NCBI GenBank assembly: GCA_023151115.1
Contig: JAKLJP010000002.1
Location: forward strand, 248,001 to 312,000
From: Anaerolineae bacterium
GTDB lineage: Bacteria; Chloroflexota; Anaerolineae; 4572-78; J111
Length of the DNA: 64,000 bases
Reading direction: 5' to 3'
Below, piece after piece: positions 25,781 to 33,962 of this stretch. Position numbers and translations under genes: made by a program. Under the pieces are notes generated by a model, which searched no databases, was not told where the DNA came from, and saw nothing but the letters and a program-made list of their open reading frames with translations. Each line of letters begins with the position of its first letter. The first letter of the stretch is position 1.

Positions 25781-26573
25781 AACTCATCCCCTGAGCGCAC
25801 CCGTTGATTATATGCTGCGGCTGGCTAAAGGCCAGCTTTATCTGCCTCCTTACCGGCTGCGGGATGTCGGCCCGACGGATTTTGAGGCGACGGGCCAAGA
25901 ATTTTTGGGGCTGTTTGTCAAATTAGCCAAGCTCCGGCCCGATGAGCGTGTGCTGGATATTGGCTGCGGCTGCGGGCGTATTGCTTTACCGCTCACCGGT
26001 TATTTGAGCCGGGCCGGGTCTTACACCGGCATGGATATTACCCGCAAAAGCATTGAATGGTGTCAACAAAACATTACCCGGCGCTATCCTAATTTTCAGT
26101 TTGTCCAGGCCGACCTGTTTAGCCAGCGTTACAACCCCACCGGACGCTACCTGGCTAAAGATTATACCTTTCCTCTGGCGGATAAGCAGTTCGATTTCAT
26201 TTTTCTCACCTCAGTTTTTACGCATATGTTACCCGCAGATGTTGAAAATTATCTGCGGGAAATAGCGCGATTGCTGCAAGAGTCGGGACGCGCTTTGATG
26301 ACATGTTTCTTGCTCAATGAGGCTCAACAACGTTTGGCTCAGCAAGGTAAAAACGATATCAACTTTCAATACGGACCTGGCTCTTATCGCCTGCGGAATG
26401 AGGCGATTCCAGAAAGCGCCGTTGCTTACCAGGAAAATTTTTTGATCGAACTCATCCAAAAGCGCGGAATGGAAATATCCGGGCCAATTTACTACGGCGC
26501 CTGGAGTGGCCGGGATGATGGCTTGTCGTATCAAGACATTTTGTTGGTAAAACGCAGTCCAGTAGGCTATTGA
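25743..26573 (+). CDS. Class I SAM-dependent methyltransferase
   Basis: VLDIGCGCGRIALPL is motif I of the Rossmann-fold methyltransferases. YTGMDITRKSIEW (motif II acidic residue) and FDFIFLTSVFTHML (motif IV) follow. It probably methylates a sugar or a glycan end made by its neighbours. A second ATG at 25749 is equally possible. The stop TGA overlaps the ATG of the next GT2 gene (TGATG), so translation is coupled. Confidence 0.85.
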   Translation: MIMDPLLQMLLIKTHPLSAPVDYMLRLAKGQLYLPPYRLRDVGPTDFEATGQEFLGLFVKLAKLRPDERVLDIGCGCGRIALPLTGYLSRAGSYTGMDITRKSIEWCQQNITRRYPNFQFVQADLFSQRYNPTGRYLAKDYTFPLADKQFDFIFLTSVFTHMLPADVENYLREIARLLQESGRALMTCFLLNEAQQRLAQQGKNDINFQYGPGSYRLRNEAIPESAVAYQENFLIELIQKRGMEISGPIYYGAWSGRDDGLSYQDILLVKRSPVGY

Positions 26574-27574
26574 TGGCAATAAATCCCGACCTCCCGCCCA
26601 AAATTACGGTTGTCATCCCCAATTGGAATACCCAACGCTGGCTACCCGGCTGCCTAGATGGTCTGCGCGCCCAAACCTACCGCGATTTTAAAGTCCTGCT
26701 GGTTGATAACGGCTCGACCGACAATTCGCTTGAACTGGTCAGAACCCGGTATCCCGAAGTAGAAATTTTGGCCTTTTCCGAAAATCGGGGCTTTGCGCCG
26801 GCAGTTAACGCCGGGATCATGCAGACGACTTCCGAATATATTGCTCTGCTCAATGTGGATACTATCCCTCAGCCGGACTGGTTAGCCTGCCTGGTTGAGG
26901 TGATGGAACAGAATTTGCCGGGCGTGGGCAGCCTAGCGGCAAAAATGTTGTCTATGGACGACCCTGCAATTATGGACGATGCCGGCAATACCTTAAGTTG
27001 GTATGGCTCTGCTTGTAAGCGCGGGCGGGGTGAACCGGCCCAGAATTATATCCAGATGGAAGAAGTCCTTTCGGCTTGCGGTGGGGCTGCTTTGTATCGG
27101 CGCGATTTTCTTGAGGCCGTAGGGTTGTTTGATGAAACGTTTATCAGCTATCTGGAGGATGTGGACCTGGGTTTGCGGGGACAGTTAAGGGGCTATCGCT
27201 GCCTATACGTGCCCGGCGCTCAGGTGCTGCACCAGTGGCGCGGGGCCGGTATTCCCCGTCCCCGCTATGTTTATCTTGCCACCAAGAATCGCCTCACCCT
27301 TTTGCTCAAAAATATCCCCTGGCCTTTGCTGCTCAAGCACAGCCCGGCTCTCCTGTACGGCCAGTTTTATTTTTTTCTGGTCTACAAAAAGCCGCTTGCG
27401 TCCTTAGCCGGGTTTTTTGCTTTTTTACAGGCTATGCCCCACATTTTGAAGCAGCGATGGATGATTCAGCAGCACAAAGCCATTTCTAACCAGAGGCTTG
27501 AAGCGCTGCTCACCCATGAACTGGGTGAGCCTTCTCTGAGCGAAATCCTGATGAATAAGTTGCGGCGAAACTAA
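26573..27574 (+). CDS. GT2 glycosyltransferase (rhamnosyltransferase-like)
   Basis: VVIPNWNT, LVDNGSTDNSLE and LLNVDTIPQPD are the GT-A nucleotide- and metal-binding motifs. SACGGAALYRRDF and YLEDVDLGLRG place it in the same subgroup as the minus-strand GT2 at 22.6 kb. The C-terminal part is basic and hydrophobic, consistent with membrane association. ATG 26573 overlaps the previous stop, and its own TAA overlaps the next ATG (TAATG). Confidence 0.88.
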   Translation: MAINPDLPPKITVVIPNWNTQRWLPGCLDGLRAQTYRDFKVLLVDNGSTDNSLELVRTRYPEVEILAFSENRGFAPAVNAGIMQTTSEYIALLNVDTIPQPDWLACLVEVMEQNLPGVGSLAAKMLSMDDPAIMDDAGNTLSWYGSACKRGRGEPAQNYIQMEEVLSACGGAALYRRDFLEAVGLFDETFISYLEDVDLGLRGQLRGYRCLYVPGAQVLHQWRGAGIPRPRYVYLATKNRLTLLLKNIPWPLLLKHSPALLYGQFYFFLVYKKPLASLAGFFAFLQAMPHILKQRWMIQQHKAISNQRLEALLTHELGEPSLSEILMNKLRRN

Positions 27575-28944
27575 TGACCCCCTCTTCAGCGACCACTCCC
27601 TCGGAGCCGCTATTTTGGGGCAAATCCATCCTTTTCTGGTTGTTAGCTCTGGCGCTGGTCAGAGGTGTTATTTATGCCTCGGTCGTGCCTCCCTGGCAGG
27701 CCCCAGACGAACCAGCCCAATTTGAACGGGTGCGAGCCTCCTTATCGGCCCAAGAGTGGAACAGCGAATTTGAAACCGATCCGGCCTGGTATGATGAGCT
27801 TGACCAATCTTTATTTACCTTTAAGTTTTGGGATTTCATGGATAGCGGCCGCCCCCAACAAAAGTTCCACTCGCGGCTAAGCGATCACGTGGCCCTTTAT
27901 CACGAGATTTATCAGGGATTGTACGGCAGCCGGCCTACCTACGCCTTAATGGGCTGGCCGCTGTTTTTAACGCCCCAGCAAAATATCATCCTTCAACTTT
28001 ACCTGGTCCGGCTTAACACCGTTTTGATGAATCTGGGCATTATTTGGTTAGCCTATCTCATGGTGCGCACTATTTTTCCACACGACATTTTCCTGGCCGT
28101 CGGCGTGCCGGGGTTAATCCTGTTCAACCCTCAACACACGCACATGCTCTCCACCGTCAACAATGGCAACCTGGCCGAACTTTTGACAACGGCTGCTCTC
28201 TATTTTACGGTGAGAGGAATTATCGGCGGCTTTACCTGGCGCAACGGGATAGCCATTTTGGGTTTCTCAGTGACCGCGATGTGGACCAAAGCCACGGCTT
28301 ACTTTTTACCACTTGCTCTGGGCTGTATCGCCCTGTTTTATCTGTGGCGCTACCGCCGGCATTGGCGCTGGCTGCTGCCGGCCGGTCTGGTTTTGGCCGG
28401 TTTGTTTTTTTTTCTAGCCCCGCAGCGGCTGATATTACTTGTTCCTGATGCCCTGGCTCGCTTCAAGCAAAATGAGATTTATTTGGACCCGATTGTGCCC
28501 CAGGATCTCTTTTTAAGTTTCTGGGCCATGCCCGGCTGGGCTGCCTTTCGAATCCATCCCTTTTGGTACCAAGTGATTGGCTGGCTCTGTCTTCTTGCTG
28601 TGGGAGGGTTGATTATCGGCTTAGTAAGGCGCTGGCGACTGCTTTCCAGACCGGAACTTCAACCAAAAATCCAGGCATTGGTGGTGTTGGCTGTGGCGGT
28701 TGTTGTCGCCGTCGGTATTATCCTGGGTTGGAACGCCCTGACGAACAGCATCGTCTATCGGCAGGGACGTTCTCTTTATACGGTTTTGACGCCCATATCT
28801 TTGTTGTTAATGTTGGGTTGGCGGCAGTTAATCCCACCGGCATGGCGAAAAGCAGGTTTGCTGGGGGCTATCACGCTGTTTTTCCTTTTTGACTGCCTCG
28901 TTCTATTTGGTTATATCGTGCCGATATTCTATTCCCGCTACTGA
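27574..28944 (+). CDS. DUF2142-type polytopic membrane protein
   Basis: An N-terminal helix is followed by PPWQAPDEPAQFERV, the DxxE-containing extracytoplasmic loop typical of DUF2142 and GT-C-like proteins, then eight to ten further membrane helices. By analogy it may transfer polyprenyl-linked sugars on the outer face of the membrane, but no activity is established for the family as I know it. It is coupled to the GT2 gene upstream (TAATG), and a bitopic protein follows after 9 bases. Confidence 0.75.
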   Translation: MTPSSATTPSEPLFWGKSILFWLLALALVRGVIYASVVPPWQAPDEPAQFERVRASLSAQEWNSEFETDPAWYDELDQSLFTFKFWDFMDSGRPQQKFHSRLSDHVALYHEIYQGLYGSRPTYALMGWPLFLTPQQNIILQLYLVRLNTVLMNLGIIWLAYLMVRTIFPHDIFLAVGVPGLILFNPQHTHMLSTVNNGNLAELLTTAALYFTVRGIIGGFTWRNGIAILGFSVTAMWTKATAYFLPLALGCIALFYLWRYRRHWRWLLPAGLVLAGLFFFLAPQRLILLVPDALARFKQNEIYLDPIVPQDLFLSFWAMPGWAAFRIHPFWYQVIGWLCLLAVGGLIIGLVRRWRLLSRPELQPKIQALVVLAVAVVVAVGIILGWNALTNSIVYRQGRSLYTVLTPISLLLMLGWRQLIPPAWRKAGLLGAITLFFLFDCLVLFGYIVPIFYSRY

Positions 28945-28953
28945 GTTTCAGCG

Positions 28954-29655
28954 ATGAAAAAACTGGTAACGATTATTTTCCTGAGTGTAGCCCTGACAGG
29001 ATTTGGCGCCATTATCGCTTTCTGGCTTGATCAGTTGGCTTGCGAAGGCCAGCCCATCAATAATAATGAGGTTCCGACAGAAAGCCAACAAATCTGGGGC
29101 GAACAAATTATCAGCCAGAGCTTTGTCGCGCCGCGCAATCATTTAAATCGAGTGGACATCCTTTTTCAAACCTATCAGCGACAAAACACCCACGATGTAA
29201 CCCTGCGGCTGCTTGAAACCCGGCCTGATGGCCAAAATCCTTTGGTGGGTCTGGAACTTTTTAAGACGACTTTCAATGCGGCCACCGTAAGCGATCAATC
29301 CTGGCGAACCTTTACCTTTCCCTCGATCAATAATTCTGAGGGAAAAACCTATCTAATTACCTTAGCCTCCCCGGAGTCGGTCGAGGGAAATGCAATCACA
29401 GTCGGGGGCATCGAGCGGGATATTTTTCAATCAGGCAGCGCTTTTTTAGGTCCGGTCCCGTTGCGGGCCGACATTACCTTTCGGGCTTGCTTTCAGTTGT
29501 CGGTCGGAGAAAAATTACAGGTTTTAGCGAATCAAATAACCCGTAACCGTCCCGCAGTTTGGGGTGAAACCACTTTTTATGTCGTTACAGTAGTTATCTA
29601 CCTGGTATGCCTGGCCGGCTTTTTTAGGCAGTTAACCAGGTTAATACTCGGCTAA
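28954..29655 (+). CDS. Bitopic membrane protein, beta-rich ectodomain
   Basis: Hydrophobic helices at about 5-25 and 205-225 enclose a soluble domain of about 170 residues. This domain has beta-strand character and motifs such as SFVAPRNHLNRVDILFQTY and SWRTFTFPSINNSEGKTYLIT. The pattern suggests a carbohydrate-binding-like jelly roll facing outside. I do not recognise a named family. As the last gene of the 23.8-29.7 kb run it may support the DUF2142 protein just upstream (inference). Confidence 0.65.
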   Translation: MKKLVTIIFLSVALTGFGAIIAFWLDQLACEGQPINNNEVPTESQQIWGEQIISQSFVAPRNHLNRVDILFQTYQRQNTHDVTLRLLETRPDGQNPLVGLELFKTTFNAATVSDQSWRTFTFPSINNSEGKTYLITLASPESVEGNAITVGGIERDIFQSGSAFLGPVPLRADITFRACFQLSVGEKLQVLANQITRNRPAVWGETTFYVVTVVIYLVCLAGFFRQLTRLILG

Positions 29656-29746
29656 ATCGGTGGTCCGATTTTCAGGAGAAGAGGGTTGTGTTATATAATG
29701 GGGGATACTAAAAACTCGACGGGTAGGGGCTTAAAAGGAGCATAGC

Positions 29747-29974
29747 TTGAACAAGATTGCGGTAGAGTTTGTGCGTTTTGTGCTGGAACAGAATCCTAAT
29801 GCGGCTGATTTTGTAGCGATCTATGACGCAATGTCGCGGGCGGCCTGTGCCCGGTCTTTTCATAATTTAGGGCACGAAGAGTTAGCTATGGCTGGGATTT
29901 CCTTTTCGCTGTTGGATACAAGCAAACTAGAAGACTTGATCGCCCAAGCCCAGAAAATAAGAATGGCAGAGTAG
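29747..29974 (+). CDS. Small helical protein, unrecognised
   Basis: This 75-residue protein is predicted mostly helical, with no signal peptide or catalytic motif. The TTG start at 29747 has AAAGGAG 7 bases upstream. TATAAT (29694-29699) lies about 50 bases before it, with a weak -35 (TTCAGG) at 17 bases. The good ribosome site is the main reason to believe it. It sits at the boundary between the glycan run and the replication/partition module and could be a small regulator. Confidence 0.5.
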   Translation: MNKIAVEFVRFVLEQNPNAADFVAIYDAMSRAACARSFHNLGHEELAMAGISFSLLDTSKLEDLIAQAQKIRMAE

Positions 29975-30003
29975 GGGAGGGGAGGCATGTTGGGATTAAC
30001 GTT

Positions 30004-30021
30004 ATAATTTTATAAAATTAT
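30004..30021. repeat. 18-bp perfect A/T palindrome
   Basis: ATAATTTTATAAAATTAT is a perfect palindrome between two convergent genes, followed by TGATTTTATGATTTT direct repeats. It marks the left border of the replication/partition module and may be a terminator or an easily melted site. Confidence 0.5.
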
Positions 30022-30025
30022 GATT

Positions 30026-30373
30026 TTATGATTTTACAAAATCAGAAACAACCTTACGAAAAGTCTCTATATCTCTAATTTGAGCACTTTCTATCGAGTT
30101 TTTACCTTTTCCCTCCACCAAAAGCGTGAGCACATCAATGGCCACGCCCACCAATTCACTCCGATTGGCGGTGAACTGCTCGCTGACCAAAAGATGCAGT
30201 TTGTTCAGGTTTCTAACTTCGGTTTTGGTTAAATGGACAGTAGTAGGTTTACGCTGAACCTTCTTGGGGGGTCGCCCTAAAGGTTTAGGGCTACGCCGGC
30301 TTAATTCCTCTTGCACGTCGTAGAGCTGGGCAAAGGTTCCCTGGCCCTCTCGAGCTACTTTTTTCTCCGTCAT
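30026..30373 (-). CDS. Ribbon-helix-helix-like DNA-binding protein
   Basis: A short basic segment, GRPPKKVQRKP, resembling an AT-hook is followed by TVHLTKTEVRNLNKL-x-SELVGVAIDVL. This strand-helix-helix order fits ribbon-helix-helix repressors, and the family call rests on pattern only. Its ATG overlaps the stop of the ATPase gene (TAATG), so the two form an operon. A small DNA-binding protein beside replication and partition genes is often an autorepressor or partition factor; that role is inferred here. Confidence 0.55.
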   Translation of the reverse strand: MTEKKVAREGQGTFAQLYDVQEELSRRSPKPLGRPPKKVQRKPTTVHLTKTEVRNLNKLHLLVSEQFTANRSELVGVAIDVLTLLVEGKGKNSIESAQIRDIETFRKVVSDFVKS

Positions 30374-31173
30374 TACCGCAACTCCTCGATTACTTGCTCA
30401 ACCAATGGCTCGTCAACAATAGCTACTTTATTTAAGATAGCGATTGGTAAGATATTCAAACAAATCACACAAATATCACGCGGCATGCCCCGGCTGTAAT
30501 TGTAGATTCTGATCAGAGCCGCCTCGGTGAAGAGAGCCTCCTGGCGTCCGGCCACCATCACCCGGAAATTAATCATGGATCGCGTGTCCTCAAAATGGAG
30601 CGGCTCCAGCGTTGAGCGTGTAGCTACCCGCGAAGCGAGCGCCCGCTTGAGGCGCAGCTTATTGCGTAGTTCATTCTGACCGATCAAAACAATTTGAATT
30701 AACTTCTGAGTGTTCGTTTCAAAATTCAACAGTTGTCGAATTAGCTCAAATTGGGGGCCAATGAGCCCTTGAGCTTCGTCAATAATAAGCAAAACATTTT
30801 TGTCATCTCTAAACGCCTTGATCAAAAATTCCTCAAAAGCGGCCAATTGGAGCAGTTTGCTGCGTTTGGGACTCAGGTTAAATTCAGCGCAAATACTTTT
30901 GAGAAACTGAAAGTCCGAAGGAAAAAGCGGTGTTGGGATATAGGCCGTATGATAATCCGCCCGATCTCGATAAACCTGATAAAGGCGGCGAGCAATCGTG
31001 GTTTTGCCTACGCCCACATCGCCAAAAATAACCGAAAGACCCTGTCGCTGCTCAATAGCATAAGTGGCTTTAGCCAGAGTAGCTTTGTGCTGGAGAGAAA
31101 CATAAAAGTAGCGCGGGTCGGGCGAGAGCGAGAAAGGGGCCTCTATCAGCCCCAGTGGACTCAAATCGAGCAT
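30373..31173 (-). CDS. ExeA/TniB-like AAA ATPase
   Basis: From ATG 31173 it is 266 residues. It opens with PLGLIEAPFSLSPDPRYFY, a hallmark of ExeA-like ATPases, then Walker A GDVGVGKTT (51-59), Walker B LLIIDEAQ (Asp132, Glu133) and an arginine-rich C-terminal lid. Relatives are TniB/TnsC transposition ATPases and the GspA/ExeA family. No transposase lies nearby. The neighbours are an initiator-like gene and parAB, so I infer a DNA-loading or maintenance role. GGAGG lies 10 bases before ATG 31173; the longer frame to 31227 runs into the promoter. Confidence 0.8.
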   Translation of the reverse strand: MLDLSPLGLIEAPFSLSPDPRYFYVSLQHKATLAKATYAIEQRQGLSVIFGDVGVGKTTIARRLYQVYRDRADYHTAYIPTPLFPSDFQFLKSICAEFNLSPKRSKLLQLAAFEEFLIKAFRDDKNVLLIIDEAQGLIGPQFELIRQLLNFETNTQKLIQIVLIGQNELRNKLRLKRALASRVATRSTLEPLHFEDTRSMINFRVMVAGRQEALFTEAALIRIYNYSRGMPRDICVICLNILPIAILNKVAIVDEPLVEQVIEELR

Positions 31174-31206
31174 TAAGAAGATACCTCCACTACAAACGTG
31201 GGCGTA

Positions 31207-31235
31207 ATTATAGCACCTACCCCCCAAAGTTACAA
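31207..31235 (-). promoter_or_regulatory. Sigma70-type promoter for the ATPase/RHH operon
   Basis: On the minus strand TTGTAA (31235-31230), a 17-base spacer and TATAAT (31212-31207) face the ATPase gene. It lies 7 bases from the divergent consensus promoter. Confidence 0.65.
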
Positions 31236-31242
31236 GTAACTC

Positions 31243-31271
31243 TTGACATTTTATGTAGATATGTTTATAAT
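31243..31271 (+). promoter_or_regulatory. Consensus sigma70 promoter before the initiator-like gene
   Basis: TTGACA (31243-31248), a 17-base spacer and TATAAT (31266-31271) match the consensus at every hexamer position. It drives a leader of about 350 bases towards the gene at 31627. Confidence 0.8.
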
Positions 31272-31277
31272 CCTGGA

Positions 31278-31626
31278 TAGTAAGGCCTGGAGTAAAGCTA
31301 ATTTTGGGTAATAGTGCCCTAAATTAGCTTGCCACGGAGATAGAAAAAGAGGCCCGTTGCCGCGAGCCTCTTATTCTGAAGGTTTAGTTGTTTTCGATTT
31401 TGCTCAGAGTGGTTGCCGCCATCTGAACCGCCATCCGAGGCAGTTTTGTCTTTCTACCTCATCACTCTTTCTGGGAATAAATATACCATAAAGAGGTGAG
31501 TTCTGTCAAGTTCACAGGCCGACCTTGATTCAACTATATTAAGAAATTAACCCGAGAGCGCTTTATTGCTCAGTGTTTGAGACAATGAGAGGCGCTTTTG
31601 GTTAAACTTCCAGTAAAGGTCTGGTC
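31278..31626 (+). other. Structured leader before the initiator-like gene
   Basis: From the expected start near 31278 the leader first forms a long hairpin. AAGCTAATTT (31295-31304) pairs perfectly with AAATTAGCTT (31321-31330), with an inner GGG/CCC. A second hairpin, AAGAGGC (31347-31353) with GCCTCTT (31366-31372), follows. The rest, to ATG 31627, is A/T-rich with no open reading frame. It could be a control RNA for replication or an attenuated leader. I recognise no known riboswitch in it. Confidence 0.5.
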
Positions 31627-33078
31627 ATGTCTGACCTGTCAATCCATCCGGTATATTTAAGCGCCCGAGCGGCCATTGTGGCCCCAGAGCGATCCGTTCC
31701 GGTAACGCTCTATTCTGCTCAAAAATGGCTGCCTCGGCTCGGCCCCGAACGCTGGTGTCTGGTAATTCTGCTGCGTGGCTTGTGTGTTGATGCCCCCCGG
31801 CGCAGCGACGGCACCAAGCGCGTCACGTGCAGTTGGCGTGAGCTGGCTGAAATGCTCGATGTCCACGAAGAGACGGTCGCCAGTTGGTTAAAACATCAGC
31901 CCATCCCCAACGATAAACCCTGGCGTAGTATTATTCCCAGTGATGAAAAAGCTAAATATCTCGCCCTTTTTATTCCCCGCATCCGCTATGCCTATGAAAC
32001 ATATAACGGCAAAACACGTCGCGTGGGGTTTTTGCTTGAAATTCTCATGGAAGATCCTGTTGTTCCCGAAGACGAAGCGCGATTACAGCAACAAGTAGAA
32101 TTACTGCGGCTGCAACAGGGTGAATTGGGCCTGGAAACCTACCGGATTGCGCCGGTCGTAAAGGGTAACCATTTGGATTTACCTAAAATATCGGCCCATT
32201 TCAATGAGCGGAAAAAAACCGATTTACCTTATGTAAATCAGAAAAGTGTAGAATTACCAAGTAAGGCTAATCCGAAGCCAGCTGATTTACAAAAGCCTTT
32301 CGTGAATCCAGATAATTCCGATTTAGTGCATGTTGTGAAACAAAATAATCTTGGCTTAGATAGTTATGTAAATCTACCTTATTCAAATTCACCCGATAGT
32401 AAATCGGCAGAATCCAGTAAGAACGTTAACGAACTTGACATATTAATTAATCAACTCAAAAGAACAAATTTAAACAAAAATAATCGGCGGGCTATTTTAG
32501 ACCCTGTTGTTCGTTTAACCGAGGTTTTGCTACAAGATCATCATTCAGGGGCTATGTTTTATAAAATGCTCACTGCTTTATACCCTAACCATCTGGATTT
32601 ATATATGGCAGCCGTTCAGGCCGCGATAGATGCGGCCGAGGATGACCCTATGATCAATCAAGGGGCGGTTTTTGTGCGCGCCCTCCGGGATTTTGCCGAT
32701 GAGGCCGAAGTAGATTTGGGTTTAAGGCAATCCTCGGAACGGGAGTTAGAGAATCAGGAGGATGAGGCGGTGGGAACCCAGGTTCCCAGTCCGACCCCTT
32801 CACTCCCCGCCTTAACTCCTCCCTCGGTTAATGAAGCAATTTGGGCCGAGACGCAATCCGTGTTACGTCCTCAGATGACGCGGGCAACTTATGATGCGAT
32901 TATTCAAGGGACTACGCTGTTGGGGCGCGAGAATGGTAACTATATCGTTGGGGTGCAAACGGATATGGCTAAAGATTGGCTAGAGAATCGGTTGCGAGAT
33001 ATTGTGCGCCGCGCCTTATCAACTGTGATTGGGGTAACGGTAAATGTTGAGTTCAGATTGATGGATATGGGCAAATAA
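31627..33078 (+). CDS. Replication-initiator-like protein with DnaA_N-type domain
   Basis: The N-terminal 160 residues look like a winged-helix region (RVTCSWRELAEMLDVHEETVASWL). A low-complexity middle (about 180-260) follows, then a helical segment. The last 85 residues (AIWAETQSVLRPQMTRATYDA through LENRLRDIVRRAL) resemble the DnaA N-terminal protein-interaction domain. No AAA domain is present, so it is not DnaA. Followed by parA and parB, it fits a plasmid-type initiator or replication adaptor (inference). AAAGG lies 7 bases before ATG 31627. A cluster of GATTTAC/GTAAATC motifs lies in the middle part and a TGGGAACC palindrome near 32771. Confidence 0.65.
   Translation: MSDLSIHPVYLSARAAIVAPERSVPVTLYSAQKWLPRLGPERWCLVILLRGLCVDAPRRSDGTKRVTCSWRELAEMLDVHEETVASWLKHQPIPNDKPWRSIIPSDEKAKYLALFIPRIRYAYETYNGKTRRVGFLLEILMEDPVVPEDEARLQQQVELLRLQQGELGLETYRIAPVVKGNHLDLPKISAHFNERKKTDLPYVNQKSVELPSKANPKPADLQKPFVNPDNSDLVHVVKQNNLGLDSYVNLPYSNSPDSKSAESSKNVNELDILINQLKRTNLNKNNRRAILDPVVRLTEVLLQDHHSGAMFYKMLTALYPNHLDLYMAAVQAAIDAAEDDPMINQGAVFVRALRDFADEAEVDLGLRQSSERELENQEDEAVGTQVPSPTPSLPALTPPSVNEAIWAETQSVLRPQMTRATYDAIIQGTTLLGRENGNYIVGVQTDMAKDWLENRLRDIVRRALSTVIGVTVNVEFRLMDMGK
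32176..32405. repeat. Iteron-like GATTTAC/GTAAATC cluster
   Basis: GATTTAC occurs at 32176, 32221 and 32284, and its complement GTAAATC at 32233, 32368 and 32399. One-mismatch copies lie at 32251, 32302 and 32320. The pair at 32221/32233 forms a palindrome. Six exact copies in 230 A/T-rich bases of both orientations suggest a protein-binding array or origin embedded in the initiator-like gene. Confidence 0.5.
32771..32788. repeat. TGGGAACC-CA-GGTTCCCA palindrome, copy 1
   Basis: Eight-base perfect arms around CA, translated in frame in the initiator-like gene. It is one of four copies in the window. Confidence 0.7.
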
Positions 33079-33137
33079 CCTATAATACTATCAAAAGTTT
33101 CTTGTATTTTTACTTGGTCGCAGCATAGGAATCAATT

Positions 33138-33962
33138 ATGGTTGTTGTAACCCTGGCCAATCTCAAAGGTGGCTCAGCTAAAAGTACTACCACGTTTAAT
33201 CTGGCGGGAGTTTTAAGTGAAGCTGGGTTTCGAGTCTTATGTATTGATATTGATCCCCAAAAAACATTGGGTGAGGCTTTTTTTGGGGTCTATGCCGGCG
33301 AAACAGCCTTATCAACTGTGTTAATTGAGGATGGATTGATTGGCACAACAGTTCAGCCGACTAATTTTGCCAATCTGCACGTCATCCCGGCTGATGACGG
33401 TTTAAAGGCGATTAAGAGTGGTCAGACCCAAATTGAAGGCGGTGAATTAAGACTGCGGAGTTGTCTGACTCGGATCAAGGCCGATATTGACCGAATTAAT
33501 AATATCAACCAGATAGATTGGATTTTGATTGATTGCCCTCCCAGTTTGGATAGATTGACGATGAATGCGCTGGCCGCCAGTGATTACGTTTTGATCCCCG
33601 TTGATCCTGGCGCGGGGGGGCGCGGCGCGCTGGGCGATACAATTGAGTATATCCAGTCGGCCCAACGCTGGTATAACCCTACGCTAAAAGTGTTGGGATT
33701 GCTGATCAACAACACCGACCCTCGCACTGTTTATGATCAAGCTACGGAAGAAGTGGTTCGGGAAACATACGGAGAACTTGTCTTTAAAACGATTGTGACT
33801 GCTTCGGTGCGGGTGAGAGAATCATCGGAAGCCCAGGTTCCGTTGGTCTATTGCGAAGGTTCAGAATTTGTGCGTTATGCCGACATGTACCGTGCCCTGA
33901 GAAAAGAAGTGCTGCAACGAACCGGGTGGCAAAGGGGGATGAATGGCCAAGAGAAAAATTAA
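33138..33962 (+). CDS. parA: ParA-family partition ATPase
   Basis: The deviant Walker A KGGSAKSTTT carries the signature lysine Lys10 and Lys15. Walker A' (CIDIDPQ, Asp37 and Asp39) and Walker B (ILIDCPPS) follow. At 274 residues without an N-terminal HTH it is of the shorter ParA type. With ParB it should move DNA molecules apart along the nucleoid. It starts 59 bases after the initiator-like gene and overlaps parB by 20 bases. Confidence 0.9.
   Translation: MVVVTLANLKGGSAKSTTTFNLAGVLSEAGFRVLCIDIDPQKTLGEAFFGVYAGETALSTVLIEDGLIGTTVQPTNFANLHVIPADDGLKAIKSGQTQIEGGELRLRSCLTRIKADIDRINNINQIDWILIDCPPSLDRLTMNALAASDYVLIPVDPGAGGRGALGDTIEYIQSAQRWYNPTLKVLGLLINNTDPRTVYDQATEEVVRETYGELVFKTIVTASVRVRESSEAQVPLVYCEGSEFVRYADMYRALRKEVLQRTGWQRGMNGQEKN

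Noticed and set aside
30373..31173. TniB/TnsC-type transposition ATPase as part of a Tn7-like element
   Set aside because: No transposase, resolvase or terminal repeats were found around it. The neighbours are replication and partition genes.
31295..31372. A known riboswitch class
   Set aside because: The two hairpins show none of the conserved cores I know, and the downstream gene is not metabolic.
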